Shown piece by piece: positions 35,005 to 44,524 of a DNA stretch of 64,000 nucleotides. The DNA is from Actomonas sp051209155. Lineage in GTDB: Bacteria; Verrucomicrobiota; Verrucomicrobiia; Opitutales; Opitutaceae. How positions within the stretch are numbered: position 1 is the stretch's first letter; every line of letters starts with the position of its first letter. The stretch lies in the NCBI GenBank assembly GCA_051209155.1, contig JBPJGB010000001.1; one strand, written 5' to 3'. Made by a program: the position numbers and the translations under genes. The notes below the pieces were generated by a model that had not been told where the DNA came from, did no database searches, and was given only the letters and a program-made list of their open reading frames with translations.

Positions 35005-37194
35005 ATGGCATCGCCCTCCACTCGACTGGAAAACAGCACCCTGGCCGATTTCCTACGCATCCTGCGGCAGCGTTGGGTGATGATCGTGGTGCTGGCCCTG
35101 GTGGTCATCTCCACCGCCGCCGTGGTCACGGCCTTGTTGCCCAAGTGGTATTTCGCGGCGGCCACCGTGCGCGTCGAAAAACCCGATGGCGCCGTCAAAC
35201 TGTTCCAACCGCAGGGCGGCGGGGGCTACGACCCGATATTCCTGCAGGACCAGTTCGAGATCATGCAGTCGCCGAAGATTCTGCATCCGGTCATCGATCG
35301 GCTGGAACTCAGCGCCCGGCTCGCACCGATGCTCGATGTGGCGGGAGAGCTGCCCAAGGACGTGACGGTGCGCTATCTCGTCGACCAGATGCTGAGCCTG
35401 GATGCCGAGCGCAACACCAGCATCATCAACATCGGCGTCTACTCGCAGCAACCGCAGTTGGCCGCCGACATCGCCAATGAGATTGCCCGCGTGTATTCGG
35501 ACGACCGCATTGCGCTCGCCACCTCGGAGCAAACCGAGGGTCTGGCCAAGCTGCGCACGGAGATGCAGGCGCAGGAACGTGAGGTCACCGCCATGCGTGA
35601 CCGCGTCGAGCAGCTCCGCGACGATCTGGACCTGGCCGGGGTGGACCTCAACGCGCGCTACTCCGACATGGAAATCGAGACGCTGCGCCAGATGCAAAAT
35701 TCGCTCATTGCGCTCCGCGTCGACGCCATCGGTCGCAAGACCCGTTGGGAGCGCTTCCGTGACATCCCTTTTGAGGACCGCATCAACCTCATCAACGCCG
35801 AGCTCATCGACGACAACAACATCCAGAACCTGCTGCAGGCCTTTCTTGTCGCCGACCAGAGTGTCACCCGTCTGCGCGGGCGTCTGGGCGAGGCGCATCC
35901 CGATCTCATCTCGGCCATCGATAACCGCGAAAAGATCCGGCAACAGCTCGACGGCCAATTGCGCGGCTACGAAAACGCCCTCGAGATTTCCTACAAGGAG
36001 GCCGAGGCCCGTGTGGCCGAACTGGAGCGCCAGCTCGGCCAGGCCAAGGTCGACCAAATCCTTTCCGCGCGCGATCGCATGCGCCCCTTCGAGGAAGCCG
36101 TGCAGCAGCTCGACACGGCGACCAGGGTGCTCACAACGCTCAAGCTCACGCTGCGTCAGCGAGAAATCGATTTCCAAGTGCCGAAGCGCACCATCGAGTT
36201 GCTCGGCGCCGCCACTCCGGCCCGTCAACCGAGCAAACCGAGTTGGATCATCAACATGGCGCTCGCCCTCATCGTCGGCTCGCTGCTGGGCATGGGCGTC
36301 GCGGTTTCGATCGAATATTTCGACACCAGCTTTCGCAACGTGGCCGATATCGAGTCGCGCCTCGGCGTGCCCGTGGTGGGGGTGATCCCGTGGCTCAGCC
36401 GTTCTGATGACTACAACCCCGATGACATGGTCGCATCGGAACCTTTTCGCGTCCTGCAGACTAACTTGAACCTGTCGCTGCCCGACAAACAGTCGGCCGC
36501 CGTCTCGGTCGTATCGGCCGGACCGGGCGAGGGGAAGTCGACCTCCATTCATCGCCTCGCGCTCACCATGGCTCGCGGCGGGCAAAAGGTCCTGCTGGTC
36601 GACGCCGACCTCCGGCGGCCGACGCAGCACCGCTTGGGCGATTGGGAACGCAGCCCGGGACTATCCGATTATCTGCAGGGAGTGGCCTCACTCGAGGAGG
36701 TGGTGCAGACCGAGGCCGCGCCCGGACTCGATTTTATCGGCAGCGGCGGGCAGAGCGGCTTCACGCTTGGCATGCTGCACACGCAGCGCCTCGTTGAACT
36801 GATCAAGAACCTGCGGGAGCGCTACGATCGCATCCTTTTCGATTCGCCGCCGATCATCGGGGTGAGTGACGCCTCGGTTCTGGCGACGGTGATGGATGGC
36901 GCGATGTTGCTCATCCAGCACCGCCGCAATCCGCAGGCCATGACCCTGCGCGCGCAGCAGGTGTTGAAGAGTTCTCGCACGACCCTGGTTGGCGTGATCC
37001 TTAACCAAGTCCCGGCAGACAGCGGCGAAGACTACGGTTACTACGCGCACAACTACGCTTATTACCACGATGCGGAGGCCCCCTCGGCCAAGTCCTCGCG
37101 GCGGTCGCGTAACGCGTCCGCACCTGCGCGGAAAGGGCGGCCCCCATCGGGCGATGAGCCCGAGCGGCTCGAACTCAAGGAACCGGATGTCTGA
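35005..37194 (+). CDS. Polysaccharide co-polymerase / bacterial tyrosine autokinase (Wzc-like)
   Basis: The 729-residue protein has a Wzz-type chain-length domain with a membrane helix near residue 25 and a second one near 410-430, separated by a long coiled-coil periplasmic part (about 165-385). A cytosolic BY-kinase follows: Walker A SAGPGEGKSTS (near 510), Walker A' VLLVDADLRRPTQ, Walker B ILFDSPPIIG (near 610), and a Tyr cluster at 675-690 (DYGYYAHNYAYYHDA). It controls polymer length and export of a Wzy-dependent-type polysaccharide by cycles of autophosphorylation. The next gene overlaps its 3' end by 8 bp. Confidence 0.93.
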   Translation: MASPSTRLENSTLADFLRILRQRWVMIVVLALVVISTAAVVTALLPKWYFAAATVRVEKPDGAVKLFQPQGGGGYDPIFLQDQFEIMQSPKILHPVIDRLELSARLAPMLDVAGELPKDVTVRYLVDQMLSLDAERNTSIINIGVYSQQPQLAADIANEIARVYSDDRIALATSEQTEGLAKLRTEMQAQEREVTAMRDRVEQLRDDLDLAGVDLNARYSDMEIETLRQMQNSLIALRVDAIGRKTRWERFRDIPFEDRINLINAELIDDNNIQNLLQAFLVADQSVTRLRGRLGEAHPDLISAIDNREKIRQQLDGQLRGYENALEISYKEAEARVAELERQLGQAKVDQILSARDRMRPFEEAVQQLDTATRVLTTLKLTLRQREIDFQVPKRTIELLGAATPARQPSKPSWIINMALALIVGSLLGMGVAVSIEYFDTSFRNVADIESRLGVPVVGVIPWLSRSDDYNPDDMVASEPFRVLQTNLNLSLPDKQSAAVSVVSAGPGEGKSTSIHRLALTMARGGQKVLLVDADLRRPTQHRLGDWERSPGLSDYLQGVASLEEVVQTEAAPGLDFIGSGGQSGFTLGMLHTQRLVELIKNLRERYDRILFDSPPIIGVSDASVLATVMDGAMLLIQHRRNPQAMTLRAQQVLKSSRTTLVGVILNQVPADSGEDYGYYAHNYAYYHDAEAPSAKSSRRSRNASAPARKGRPPSGDEPERLELKEPDV

Positions 37195-38116
37195 ACGCGG
37201 CTGGCTGGCGTGGGGGTTGCGGGCAGGGTCTGGCCGGCATCGCTGGATGCGGTGGACCGCCGGGCTGCTGCTGAGCGTGGTTGGTGTCGCGGGGCAGGCG
37301 CCGAAGTTGCGGATCGCGGGCAGCGACGTGCTGGGCCCGCCGGTGGTGGCGCTTTTGGAAAAATGGGCGGCGGACTTCGAGGAGGAGATTGCGGTCGATT
37401 TTGATGGGACCCGGTTGGCCTTGGACCGAGTGAGCGCCGGCGAAGCGGCGATGGCCCTGCTGTTGGATTACCCGACCGCCCCCGCTTTGCCGGAGACTTG
37501 GATGAGCGTGCCGCTGGGCCATGTGGTGGTCTTGGTCGTGGCGCCGGAGAAGGCCCCAATCGAACAGATCGGGTTTGCGGACTTGGCCAAGATTTTCGGC
37601 GCCAGCAGCGCGGTTGCGACCTTGCGATGGGGGGACCTGGGCGGTGTCGGCGACTGGACGGTGGAGCCGGTGGTGCCGTTTGTGACCGACGGAGAAGGGG
37701 GCATGGCCGAGCCCATCTTTCGGCATGTGGTGCTGCGCGATGGCGCGCTCAAGGCCGGCGTCACCCGGCACCGCAGCGCCCCAGCCACCCTGGCGGCGGC
37801 CGCGCGCGAAGTGGGGGCATTGGCGATCGTGCCTCGGCTGCCGGCGGAGGTGACCGGTTTTAAGGTTCTGCTCGTGTCGGCCTGGGACGATCAGGTCGCC
37901 TTCGGGCCCACCGCGGAAAACCTGGCGGTGGGGGATTATCCGCTGCGCCTCGAGCTACGTTTGGCCTTCCCGCGCGCTCAGGCCGGCCCGCTGCTGGAGT
38001 GGTTGCGACTGTGGCACAGCGAGCAAATGGCGTCGGCCTTGGAAGCCTGCGGGGTGCTGCCGCTTGCGGCGCCGGTGCGCAACCAACAGGTCTTCGATCT
38101 GGAGCTCCTGAATTGA
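37187..38116 (+). CDS. PstS-like substrate-binding protein
   Basis: The 309-residue protein starts at ATG 37187, overlapping the Wzc-like gene. After a basic N-terminus and signal-like helix (WTAGLLLSVVGVAGQAPKL) comes a periplasmic binding fold: LRIAGSDVLGPPVVALLEKW, FDGTRLALDRVSAGEAAMAL, VVLVVAPEKAPIEQIGFADL and VPFVTDGEGGMAEPIFRHVV. These follow the order of PstS-like phosphate-binding proteins, but the phosphate ligands (GSTT, TSGT, RxxGSG types) are not evident, so the ligand is uncertain. No permease or ATPase gene is near. Similar stand-alone genes occur in exopolysaccharide clusters. Confidence 0.65.
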   Translation: MSERGWLAWGLRAGSGRHRWMRWTAGLLLSVVGVAGQAPKLRIAGSDVLGPPVVALLEKWAADFEEEIAVDFDGTRLALDRVSAGEAAMALLLDYPTAPALPETWMSVPLGHVVVLVVAPEKAPIEQIGFADLAKIFGASSAVATLRWGDLGGVGDWTVEPVVPFVTDGEGGMAEPIFRHVVLRDGALKAGVTRHRSAPATLAAAAREVGALAIVPRLPAEVTGFKVLLVSAWDDQVAFGPTAENLAVGDYPLRLELRLAFPRAQAGPLLEWLRLWHSEQMASALEACGVLPLAAPVRNQQVFDLELLN

Positions 38117-38205
38117 CCCTTTGCTTGCCGCGCGACTCCCGCAAAAAAAGGTCCAAAAACCTATTGACGGAGGCGCGGCGGTGGCTTCTTGTCTGCCTCC
38201 CTCTC

Positions 38206-38281
<76 letters not shown>

Positions 38282-38287
38282 TTTTCT

Positions 38288-38320
38288 TAAAACCCTCGGC
38301 CTGAACGCCGGGGGTTTTTT
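38288..38320 (+). terminator. Rho-independent terminator after tRNA-Gly
   Basis: ACCCTCGGC pairs with GCCGGGGGT (one G-T wobble) across CTGAAC, followed by TTTTTT. Confidence 0.9.
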
Positions 38321-38394
38321 GTGTCCGGTGCTCAGAAACGGAGCCGAACGGTAGCACAGGCATTCCTGCGGGTGTGCGTCGGCCGGGGAGCGCT

Positions 38395-40521
38395 TTAGCG
38401 GTCTTCCGGAAGGCGTTCCAACCAGGCGCCAGCGTGGCGCAGGATTTCCGGCGTCTTGATGCGCAGGGGACCGCCGCGATGGCGAAGGGTCATCGGTTCA
38501 CCGCGCCGGCCGGCGATCGGGTCCCACCAGTTGATGGCCCAGTTGCCGGGGGCCACGTCGTTCAGCTGCACGGTTGCGGCCGTCGGCGTGAGCTCATCGT
38601 CGAAATCGGGCGAGAGCAGGTTGTCGCGGTGACGCACCCACAGGACGATGCGGTCGGGACTGCGTCGGGCAACCGCGGTGAGCGCGGGCACGGGCAGACC
38701 CAGGTCGAGCCCGGCCAAATCGATCCAGTCGGGGCCGTGGGGGTTTTCGAGTGTGATCTCATGCGTGCCGTAGCCGAGGCGGAAGTCGAAAACCACGTCG
38801 CGGGGCACTGGACGTCCGGTGGCGACCGCCGGCCAGGTCGTGTTGGCCACGACTTGGCCATCGATGGCGATGCGCAGCGAACCGCCTCTTGGAGCGATGC
38901 TGGCGACAGTGAGGCGGGCGTTGGTGGCGGCCGGCGAGTGCAGCCGCAAAGTCATGGCGGTGGGGAAGGCGGTGTCCGGTTTCGCGGCGCTATCGAGGAT
39001 GCGGCGGAACTCGATCAGCTCGGGCGGCTCGGTGCCGTCGGTCGGGAGGTCGATCGTGGGGTTGGCGCCGCGGTGCCAATAGTGGCCGGGCCCGATACGC
39101 AGGGAAGTGGTCGCACCATCGAGCACCAAGGGGTGCTCAATGCGCGGCAGAGCTTGGCGCAGGATGCCGGAGGCTTCAACAAATCCGGCCAAGGCGGCCA
39201 CCTCCGGCCAGCGGTCGTTCGCACGCAGGGTTTCCACATACCACATCTGCGCCGGCGCGGTGGCCCGGCCAAAGAGTCCCGACCAGGCGAGGATGGGGTG
39301 GACGAAACCGCTGGCGCGTTGCTCGGAGGAGAGGCCGACCATGTTGTCGTCCCCCATCTCGCCGTAAAAGACCGGTCGGTCGATCGCGCGGTCGCTCAGG
39401 GCCAACGACTGCAGACCGAGGATCATGTTGGTCGCGTAGAGGTGAGGTTGGTAGTAGTCCATCGCGCTCCACAGCTCGTGTGAGAGATCGTCATCGCTGG
39501 TCGTCACGAGGTGACCGTGGACGTCGTAGCGGCGGATTAGGCGGGCCATTTCGGTGTGCCAGTCGGCGACGGCCGTGTTGGCGGCGGCATCGCCGCGGCG
39601 CGCGTTGGTCCACATCACTTCATTGAAGAGTTCCCAAGCCAGAATTGCGGGCGAATAACCCCAACGCGCGACGATGTAGCGGTATTTGTCGCGGGTGAGA
39701 CGGCGGGCGGTGGCGTCGGTGAAGAAGTCCGCGGGATCCTCCAGGAAACCATCCTCGTTGGCGGCGTTCCACGGGTTCTCGGCCCAGTCGCTGTTGTTGT
39801 AGGTGGTGAACTGGCCGTGGTGCTGCAGCACCAGTTGAAGGCGGACACCGAAGTCCTCGGCCGCGTTGATGATCCGGTCGAGTCGGCGGGCCACATCCAG
39901 GTCGAGTTGCCCGAGTTCGGGTTGTTCGCCGTGGGCGGGGTCAACCCAGTCGAGATTCGTTTGCCCCCAGTCGCACATCCACACGCGGCTCCAGTTGAAG
40001 CCCACGCGTTGGAAGTCCGCGAAGGCCGCGCGGTAGTAATCCACCGGATCCCGCCCCTCGGTGGCCCACGGCAGGTTGCCGCCGAGCGGGGTGTAGAGGT
40101 TGCCGCGCGCGTCCACGAAACGCTGCCCGGAACGACGATCGATGCTGATGAACCCGCCGGACTCGTCCTCGTCCCGCACCCGGAACCGGCCGCGGTCTTC
40201 CGCCTCAAAATTCAACGGGCGTGAGATGTCGGCCACGAACTCGCTCACACTTTGCAGGCGGTAGTTGCCGCGCTCGGCGGCCCGGGTGCGCACGGCCCAT
40301 TGGCCGCCGCCGCGGTAATACGCGGGCAGCTCCATGATGCGTTCGCTGGGCGTCTCCACCCGCGCCCAGATCTCGCGGCTGAAAGGATTCCCTTCGGTCG
40401 CGGTGGGCGTGAAGCGCAGTTCCACCGGCGGCGTGCCGCGGGTCGTCGAGGAGAGGAAGAGCAGGAGGAGTCCGAAAACGGAAACCACGGTTCGAAGGCG
40501 GCGTGGTGGAAAGGCCATCAT
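38395..40521 (-). CDS. Secreted clan GH-A glycoside hydrolase with DUF5060-like N-terminal domain
   Basis: About 708 residues from ATG 40521 (an upstream non-family extension is ignored). A signal peptide (VVSVFGLLLLFLSSTTRG) is followed by a small beta domain like DUF5060 (about residues 30-120), then a TIM-barrel: NLPWATEGRDPVDYYRAAFA, QRVGFNWSRVWMCDW, LAWELFNEVMW (acid/base Glu after Asn) and VFYGEMG (candidate nucleophile Glu). A C-terminal beta region follows. The layout fits GH5-like endo-glycanases, but the exact family cannot be fixed by eye. A beta-mannosidase gene is divergent 200 bp away, so mannan or glucomannan is the likeliest substrate. Confidence 0.75.
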   Translation of the reverse strand: MMAFPPRRLRTVVSVFGLLLLFLSSTTRGTPPVELRFTPTATEGNPFSREIWARVETPSERIMELPAYYRGGGQWAVRTRAAERGNYRLQSVSEFVADISRPLNFEAEDRGRFRVRDEDESGGFISIDRRSGQRFVDARGNLYTPLGGNLPWATEGRDPVDYYRAAFADFQRVGFNWSRVWMCDWGQTNLDWVDPAHGEQPELGQLDLDVARRLDRIINAAEDFGVRLQLVLQHHGQFTTYNNSDWAENPWNAANEDGFLEDPADFFTDATARRLTRDKYRYIVARWGYSPAILAWELFNEVMWTNARRGDAAANTAVADWHTEMARLIRRYDVHGHLVTTSDDDLSHELWSAMDYYQPHLYATNMILGLQSLALSDRAIDRPVFYGEMGDDNMVGLSSEQRASGFVHPILAWSGLFGRATAPAQMWYVETLRANDRWPEVAALAGFVEASGILRQALPRIEHPLVLDGATTSLRIGPGHYWHRGANPTIDLPTDGTEPPELIEFRRILDSAAKPDTAFPTAMTLRLHSPAATNARLTVASIAPRGGSLRIAIDGQVVANTTWPAVATGRPVPRDVVFDFRLGYGTHEITLENPHGPDWIDLAGLDLGLPVPALTAVARRSPDRIVLWVRHRDNLLSPDFDDELTPTAATVQLNDVAPGNWAINWWDPIAGRRGEPMTLRHRGGPLRIKTPEILRHAGAWLERLPEDR

Positions 40522-40720
40522 GACAGGGGGCTTGAAGCGTAAAAGGGTAGGCGCGGCGCGCGCCTCCATCGGGCCGGGTCCGGCCCTCGGCGTCAACTCC
40601 TTGGCTGGGTTGCGCCGCAATCGCCACGGGAATCTCCACGGCAAAACAAGAGATCTCCTTACGGCGCCCGGCATGATTCGTTAGCCTCGCGCTTTCACTC
40701 CGCTCAGCTTCATTTCGTTT

Positions 40721-43201
40721 ATGCCCCACCTAGATTTGTCCCGTGCAACTTGGTCCTTTCGCGATGCGGCCACCCGCCAGTGGTTGCCGGCACGCGTGCC
40801 CGGTTGTGTGCACCTCGACTTGCGCCAAAATCGTAAGATTCCGGATCCGTTCTTCGGCACCAATGAACTGGAGCTGCAGTGGATCGAGGACCGCGACTGG
40901 GAGTATCGGGCGCGGTTCATGGTCGATGCCAAGCTTCTCACCGAGGACGTCGTCGAGCTGGTGGCCGAAGGCCTCGACACCCTCGCGACGGTGACCCTCA
41001 ACGGCAAGGTCGTCGCCCGCACCGCCAACATGTTCACCCCCTTTCGTTGGGAGGTGAAGAAACTGCTCAAACCGGGCCGCAACGAATTGTTCGTGCGCTT
41101 CGACCGGGTGGGCGACTACCTGCGCCGCCGCCACGACAAGTATGTGTTTCGGGAATTTAATGACCCGGTCGGGAACTGTAACCGGATTCGCAAGGAGCAG
41201 TGCCAGTTCGGTTGGGACTGGGGACCGCGGTTGGTGACGGCGGGCATTTGGCGGGACATCCGGCTGGAGGCCTGGAGCGCCAACCGACTGGAGAGCGTGA
41301 TGGTGAAACAGGACCACGCCGCGAACGGCGCCGTTTCGCTTTCGCTCACCCCGGAACTCGCGCGCCCGGATGCCGCGGCGACGTGTCGCTCCACGCTCAA
41401 GCTGGACGGCAAAGTCGTGACCCGCAGCGAGGGCACGACGTTTGAAGTGCCGAACCCGCAGCGCTGGTGGCCGGCCGGGCAGGGCGCCCAACCGCTCTAC
41501 ACGCTGACGGTGGAAGTGCTCGATGGCGCGGGCCAACGCATCGGCGTCTGGCAACAACGCATCGGCCTGCGCACGATCGAGCTCGATCAAAGCGAAGACG
41601 AGTGGGGGCAGGCTTTCCGCTTCGTCGTCAACGGCCGACCCGTTTTTGCCAAAGGGGCCAATTGGATTCCGGCGCACAGCTTCGTCGCCAACCTCAAGCG
41701 CGCCGACTACGCCCGCGACCTGCAGTCCGCCGTCGACGCCAACATGAACATGATGCGCGTGTGGGGCGGCGGCATCTACGAGAGCGAAGCCTTTTACGAC
41801 CTCTGTGACGAACTCGGACTGATGGTGTGGCAGGACTTCGCCTTCGCCTGCACGCTGTATCCGGTGGAGGAGGCGTTCCGTGACTTGGTGCGACCGGAGG
41901 CCGAGGCCAACGTGCGCCGGCTGCGGCATCGCGCCAGCCTCGCGTTGTGGTGCGGCAACAACGAGATCTGGGGCCTCAATCAGGAGACAATCCACGACGC
42001 GGAGAAACCGGACGTGCGTCCCGGTTACGAAAAGCTCTTCCACGAACTCCTGCCGGAGGTGGTGGCGGAAAACGATCCGTCGACTCCGTATTGGCCGTCG
42101 TCGCCGTGGCGGCGGGGGGGGGAGCATGAGCACGAGGCCGGCGAGAAGACGGGCGATACGCACTTCTGGGATGTCTGGCACTCGCGCAAACCGATCAAAT
42201 CCTACGAGCTCTGGAAGTTCCGCTTCGTGGCCGAGTTTGGCATGCAGAGCTACAGCTCGCCCGCGACCAACGCGACTTTCTGCCCGCCGGACGACACCAA
42301 CGTGTTCGGCCCGACGATGGAGAACCACCAGAAGAACGCGGCCGGCAACCAGATCATTCTCGATTACGTTTCGCGGCAGTATCGTTTCCCGCGATCGCAG
42401 GACGACCTCATCTACCTGTCGCAACTCAACCAGGCGCGCTGCATGCAGGTTGGCGTCGAACACTACCGGCGCCTGATGCCGCGGTGCATGGGGTCGCTGT
42501 ATTGGCAGCTCAATGACTGCTGGCCGGTTGCTTCATGGAGTTCGCTCGAATTCACCGGCAGGTGGAAAGCACTGCACTACGCCGCGCGTCGCTTCTATGC
42601 GCCGGCGCTGGTCACGGCGCACGTGCCCGGGGACGAGACGGTGACTATTGGCAACTACCGCAAATCGTCCGTCGATGAGGCCCATGTCTACACCGTTTAC
42701 GACGCGCTGGAAAACGCGCGTGGGGTCGTTTGCTGGGATCTCATGCACCTCGACGGCACGCGGCTGGGCGGCGGATCGAAGAAGGTGGTCCTGCAGCCCG
42801 GCACCTCCGTGCGACAGAAGTCCCTCGCACTCCGCAAGCTCTTCAAGTCGGCCAGCTTCGACCAAGTCTACGTGCGCATCGGTCTCGACATCGCCGGCGA
42901 ACGCGTGAGCGAAGAAACCGTGCTGCTCACCGCGCCGCGTTTCATGCAGCTGCCACGCGGCAAAGTCCGGTGCGCGGTGAAGGCCTTGGACGCGCAACGT
43001 TTCCGCCTCACCTTCACCTCGCCGGTGTTGCAGCACCGCCTCGCCTTCGATCTCGCGGGATTCGATTACCGGTCGAGCGACAACTTCTTCGAGCTCTATC
43101 CGAACGAGCCGAAGTCGGTCGTCGTGACCGTGAAGCGCAAAGTCACCGCCGCGAAACTGCGCGAGAAACTCAGCTGGCGCTCGCTGGTGGACACTTATTG
43201 A
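40721..43201 (+). CDS. Beta-mannosidase (GH2 family)
   Basis: The 826-residue protein has the GH2 layout: an N-terminal jelly-roll (VPGCVHLDLRQNRKIPDPFF, then IEDRDWEYRARF), an immunoglobulin-like domain and a TIM-barrel. QFGWDWGPRLVTAGIWRDI and MMRVWGGGIYESEAFYDLCD are highly typical of beta-mannosidases. The acid/base region is LWCGNNEIWG and the nucleophile lies in FRFVAEFGMQSYSS. No signal peptide is seen, so it is probably cytosolic and releases mannose from imported manno-oligosaccharides. It is divergent from a secreted clan GH-A enzyme, together a probable mannan-use pair. The gene ends at a hairpin-rich element. Confidence 0.93.
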   Translation: MPHLDLSRATWSFRDAATRQWLPARVPGCVHLDLRQNRKIPDPFFGTNELELQWIEDRDWEYRARFMVDAKLLTEDVVELVAEGLDTLATVTLNGKVVARTANMFTPFRWEVKKLLKPGRNELFVRFDRVGDYLRRRHDKYVFREFNDPVGNCNRIRKEQCQFGWDWGPRLVTAGIWRDIRLEAWSANRLESVMVKQDHAANGAVSLSLTPELARPDAAATCRSTLKLDGKVVTRSEGTTFEVPNPQRWWPAGQGAQPLYTLTVEVLDGAGQRIGVWQQRIGLRTIELDQSEDEWGQAFRFVVNGRPVFAKGANWIPAHSFVANLKRADYARDLQSAVDANMNMMRVWGGGIYESEAFYDLCDELGLMVWQDFAFACTLYPVEEAFRDLVRPEAEANVRRLRHRASLALWCGNNEIWGLNQETIHDAEKPDVRPGYEKLFHELLPEVVAENDPSTPYWPSSPWRRGGEHEHEAGEKTGDTHFWDVWHSRKPIKSYELWKFRFVAEFGMQSYSSPATNATFCPPDDTNVFGPTMENHQKNAAGNQIILDYVSRQYRFPRSQDDLIYLSQLNQARCMQVGVEHYRRLMPRCMGSLYWQLNDCWPVASWSSLEFTGRWKALHYAARRFYAPALVTAHVPGDETVTIGNYRKSSVDEAHVYTVYDALENARGVVCWDLMHLDGTRLGGGSKKVVLQPGTSVRQKSLALRKLFKSASFDQVYVRIGLDIAGERVSEETVLLTAPRFMQLPRGKVRCAVKALDAQRFRLTFTSPVLQHRLAFDLAGFDYRSSDNFFELYPNEPKSVVVTVKRKVTAAKLREKLSWRSLVDTY

Positions 43202-43209
43202 GGGGAATA

Positions 43210-43373
43210 TTTTACAGGAGGAAACAGAGGGAAACAGAGCGGTCAGCCTGATGCTTTTTGCAGAAGGTAACGAAGTGAACCAAGGTTCAGGCTGAAGGCA
43301 TTGTTGCCCTTCGTTACCTTCTGTTAAATCAGCGTTGGTTCGGCTCCGTTGCCCTCTGTTGTCTCCTGTAAAA
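43210..43373. repeat. Composite inverted-repeat element with interleaved arms
   Basis: Outer arms 43210-43231 and 43352-43373 match at 20 of 22 positions (TTTTACAGGAG...). Inner arms CAGAAGGTAACGAAG (43261-43275) and CTTCGTTACCTTCTG (43309-43323) are perfect. A third perfect pair, TCAGCCTGA (43243-43251) and TCAGGCTGA (43287-43295), crosses the inner pair. TGAACCAAGGTTCA (43276-43289) is a small palindrome in the centre. The element fills the spacer between convergent GH2 and queA genes and may end both transcripts. Confidence 0.75.
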
Positions 43374-43396
43374 ACGAAATCCAGCCAGAGCACTGA

Positions 43397-44488
43397 TCAC
43401 ACGATCAGCATGGCGTCGCCGTAGCTGAAAAATCGATACTCGCGGGCGATGGCTTCGGCGTAGATTTCGCGGATCCACGCGATGCCATCGGTGCTGCCGG
43501 GGGTGAGGAAGGCCGACACGAGGCAGAGCAGGGTGGAGCGCGGTTGGTGGAAGTTGGTGATCAACGCGTCGACGCCACGGAAGGTGCGCGGCGGGTAAAT
43601 GAAAATACCGGCTTCATCCACGCACGGTCGGCCGAGCGACGCGTCGTGCTTGCTGCAAAAATCCTCAATCGCGCGCACGGAGGTCGTGCCGACCGCCACC
43701 CGCCGTCGCTGGGTTTGCAGGACCGCTTCCTGCGTCGAGGCCGGCAGCTCGTAGAGTTCCCGGTGGATGTCGTGGTCGGTGATGTTTTCGGTCATGACGG
43801 GCCGAAAGGTGCCGAGACCCACATGCAAGGTCACCTCGTGGGCGGTGACGCCTTTGGTCTCGAGCCGGCCCAGGATTTCGGGTGTGAAGTGCAAACCTGC
43901 CGTGGGCGCGGCCACCGCGACTTGGCGGGAACGGTCGGCGTAGACGGTTTGGTAACGCTCCAAGTCCGCGGCCCGGCGATCGTCATCGGCTGGCCGCGAG
44001 ATGTAGGGCGGCAGCGGCATTTCGCCGAGCGCATTGGCCACGTCCTTGAGCGAGGTCTGGCCGTCACCGACGACGAAGTCCACCAACGCGACCCCGTCCT
44101 CGTGCTTCTCCCGCACGGTCGCGGTGAAGGCGCCCTCGCGCGCGAAGGTCGCGCCGACGGGCAGGCGTTTACCGGGCCGCAGCAAGCACCACCAGGCTTC
44201 GTGGCCGGCGTCGTCGGTCGACTCGGCGCGGAGCAAAAAACACTCCACCGCGCCGCCAGTGGGACGTTGCGCGCGCAGGCGGGCGGGTAGCACCGCGGCG
44301 TTGTTGCGGATGAGCAGGTCGTTGCCGTCGAGCAACTCGGGCAAGTCTGTGAAGTGGTGGTGCGCGATCGAACGCGAGACTCGGTCCACCACCAAGAGTC
44401 GCGAGGCATCACGCCGCGCGGCGGGAGATTGCGCGATCAAGTGATCAGGCAGCTCGTAGTCAAAGAGGTCGGTCGAAAGGGCACTCAC
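43397..44488 (-). CDS. queA: S-adenosylmethionine:tRNA ribosyltransferase-isomerase (QueA)
   Basis: The 363-residue protein spans the usual length for QueA: LFDYELPDHLIAQSPAARRD at the start, NNAAVLPARLRAQRPTGG, RPGKRLPVG, PLPPYISRPADDDR, VAAPTAGLHFT, HVGLGTFRPV and ITNFHQPRSTLLCLVSAF. It transfers the ribosyl part of SAM to preQ1 in tRNA to make epoxyqueuosine. It lies 36 bp downstream of the fused glycolate-oxidase-like gene on the same strand and may be co-transcribed. The other queuosine genes are not in the window. Confidence 0.96.
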   Translation of the reverse strand: MSALSTDLFDYELPDHLIAQSPAARRDASRLLVVDRVSRSIAHHHFTDLPELLDGNDLLIRNNAAVLPARLRAQRPTGGAVECFLLRAESTDDAGHEAWWCLLRPGKRLPVGATFAREGAFTATVREKHEDGVALVDFVVGDGQTSLKDVANALGEMPLPPYISRPADDDRRAADLERYQTVYADRSRQVAVAAPTAGLHFTPEILGRLETKGVTAHEVTLHVGLGTFRPVMTENITDHDIHRELYELPASTQEAVLQTQRRRVAVGTTSVRAIEDFCSKHDASLGRPCVDEAGIFIYPPRTFRGVDALITNFHQPRSTLLCLVSAFLTPGSTDGIAWIREIYAEAIAREYRFFSYGDAMLIV

Positions 44489-44524
44489 GGAAGCCCGCAG
44501 AGGTGGGCCGACTGACGGAATCCG

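Noticed and set aside
35053..36630. 525-codon minus-strand frame across the Wzc-like gene
   Set aside because: Antisense shadow; the plus-strand frame has Walker motifs and a Tyr tail.
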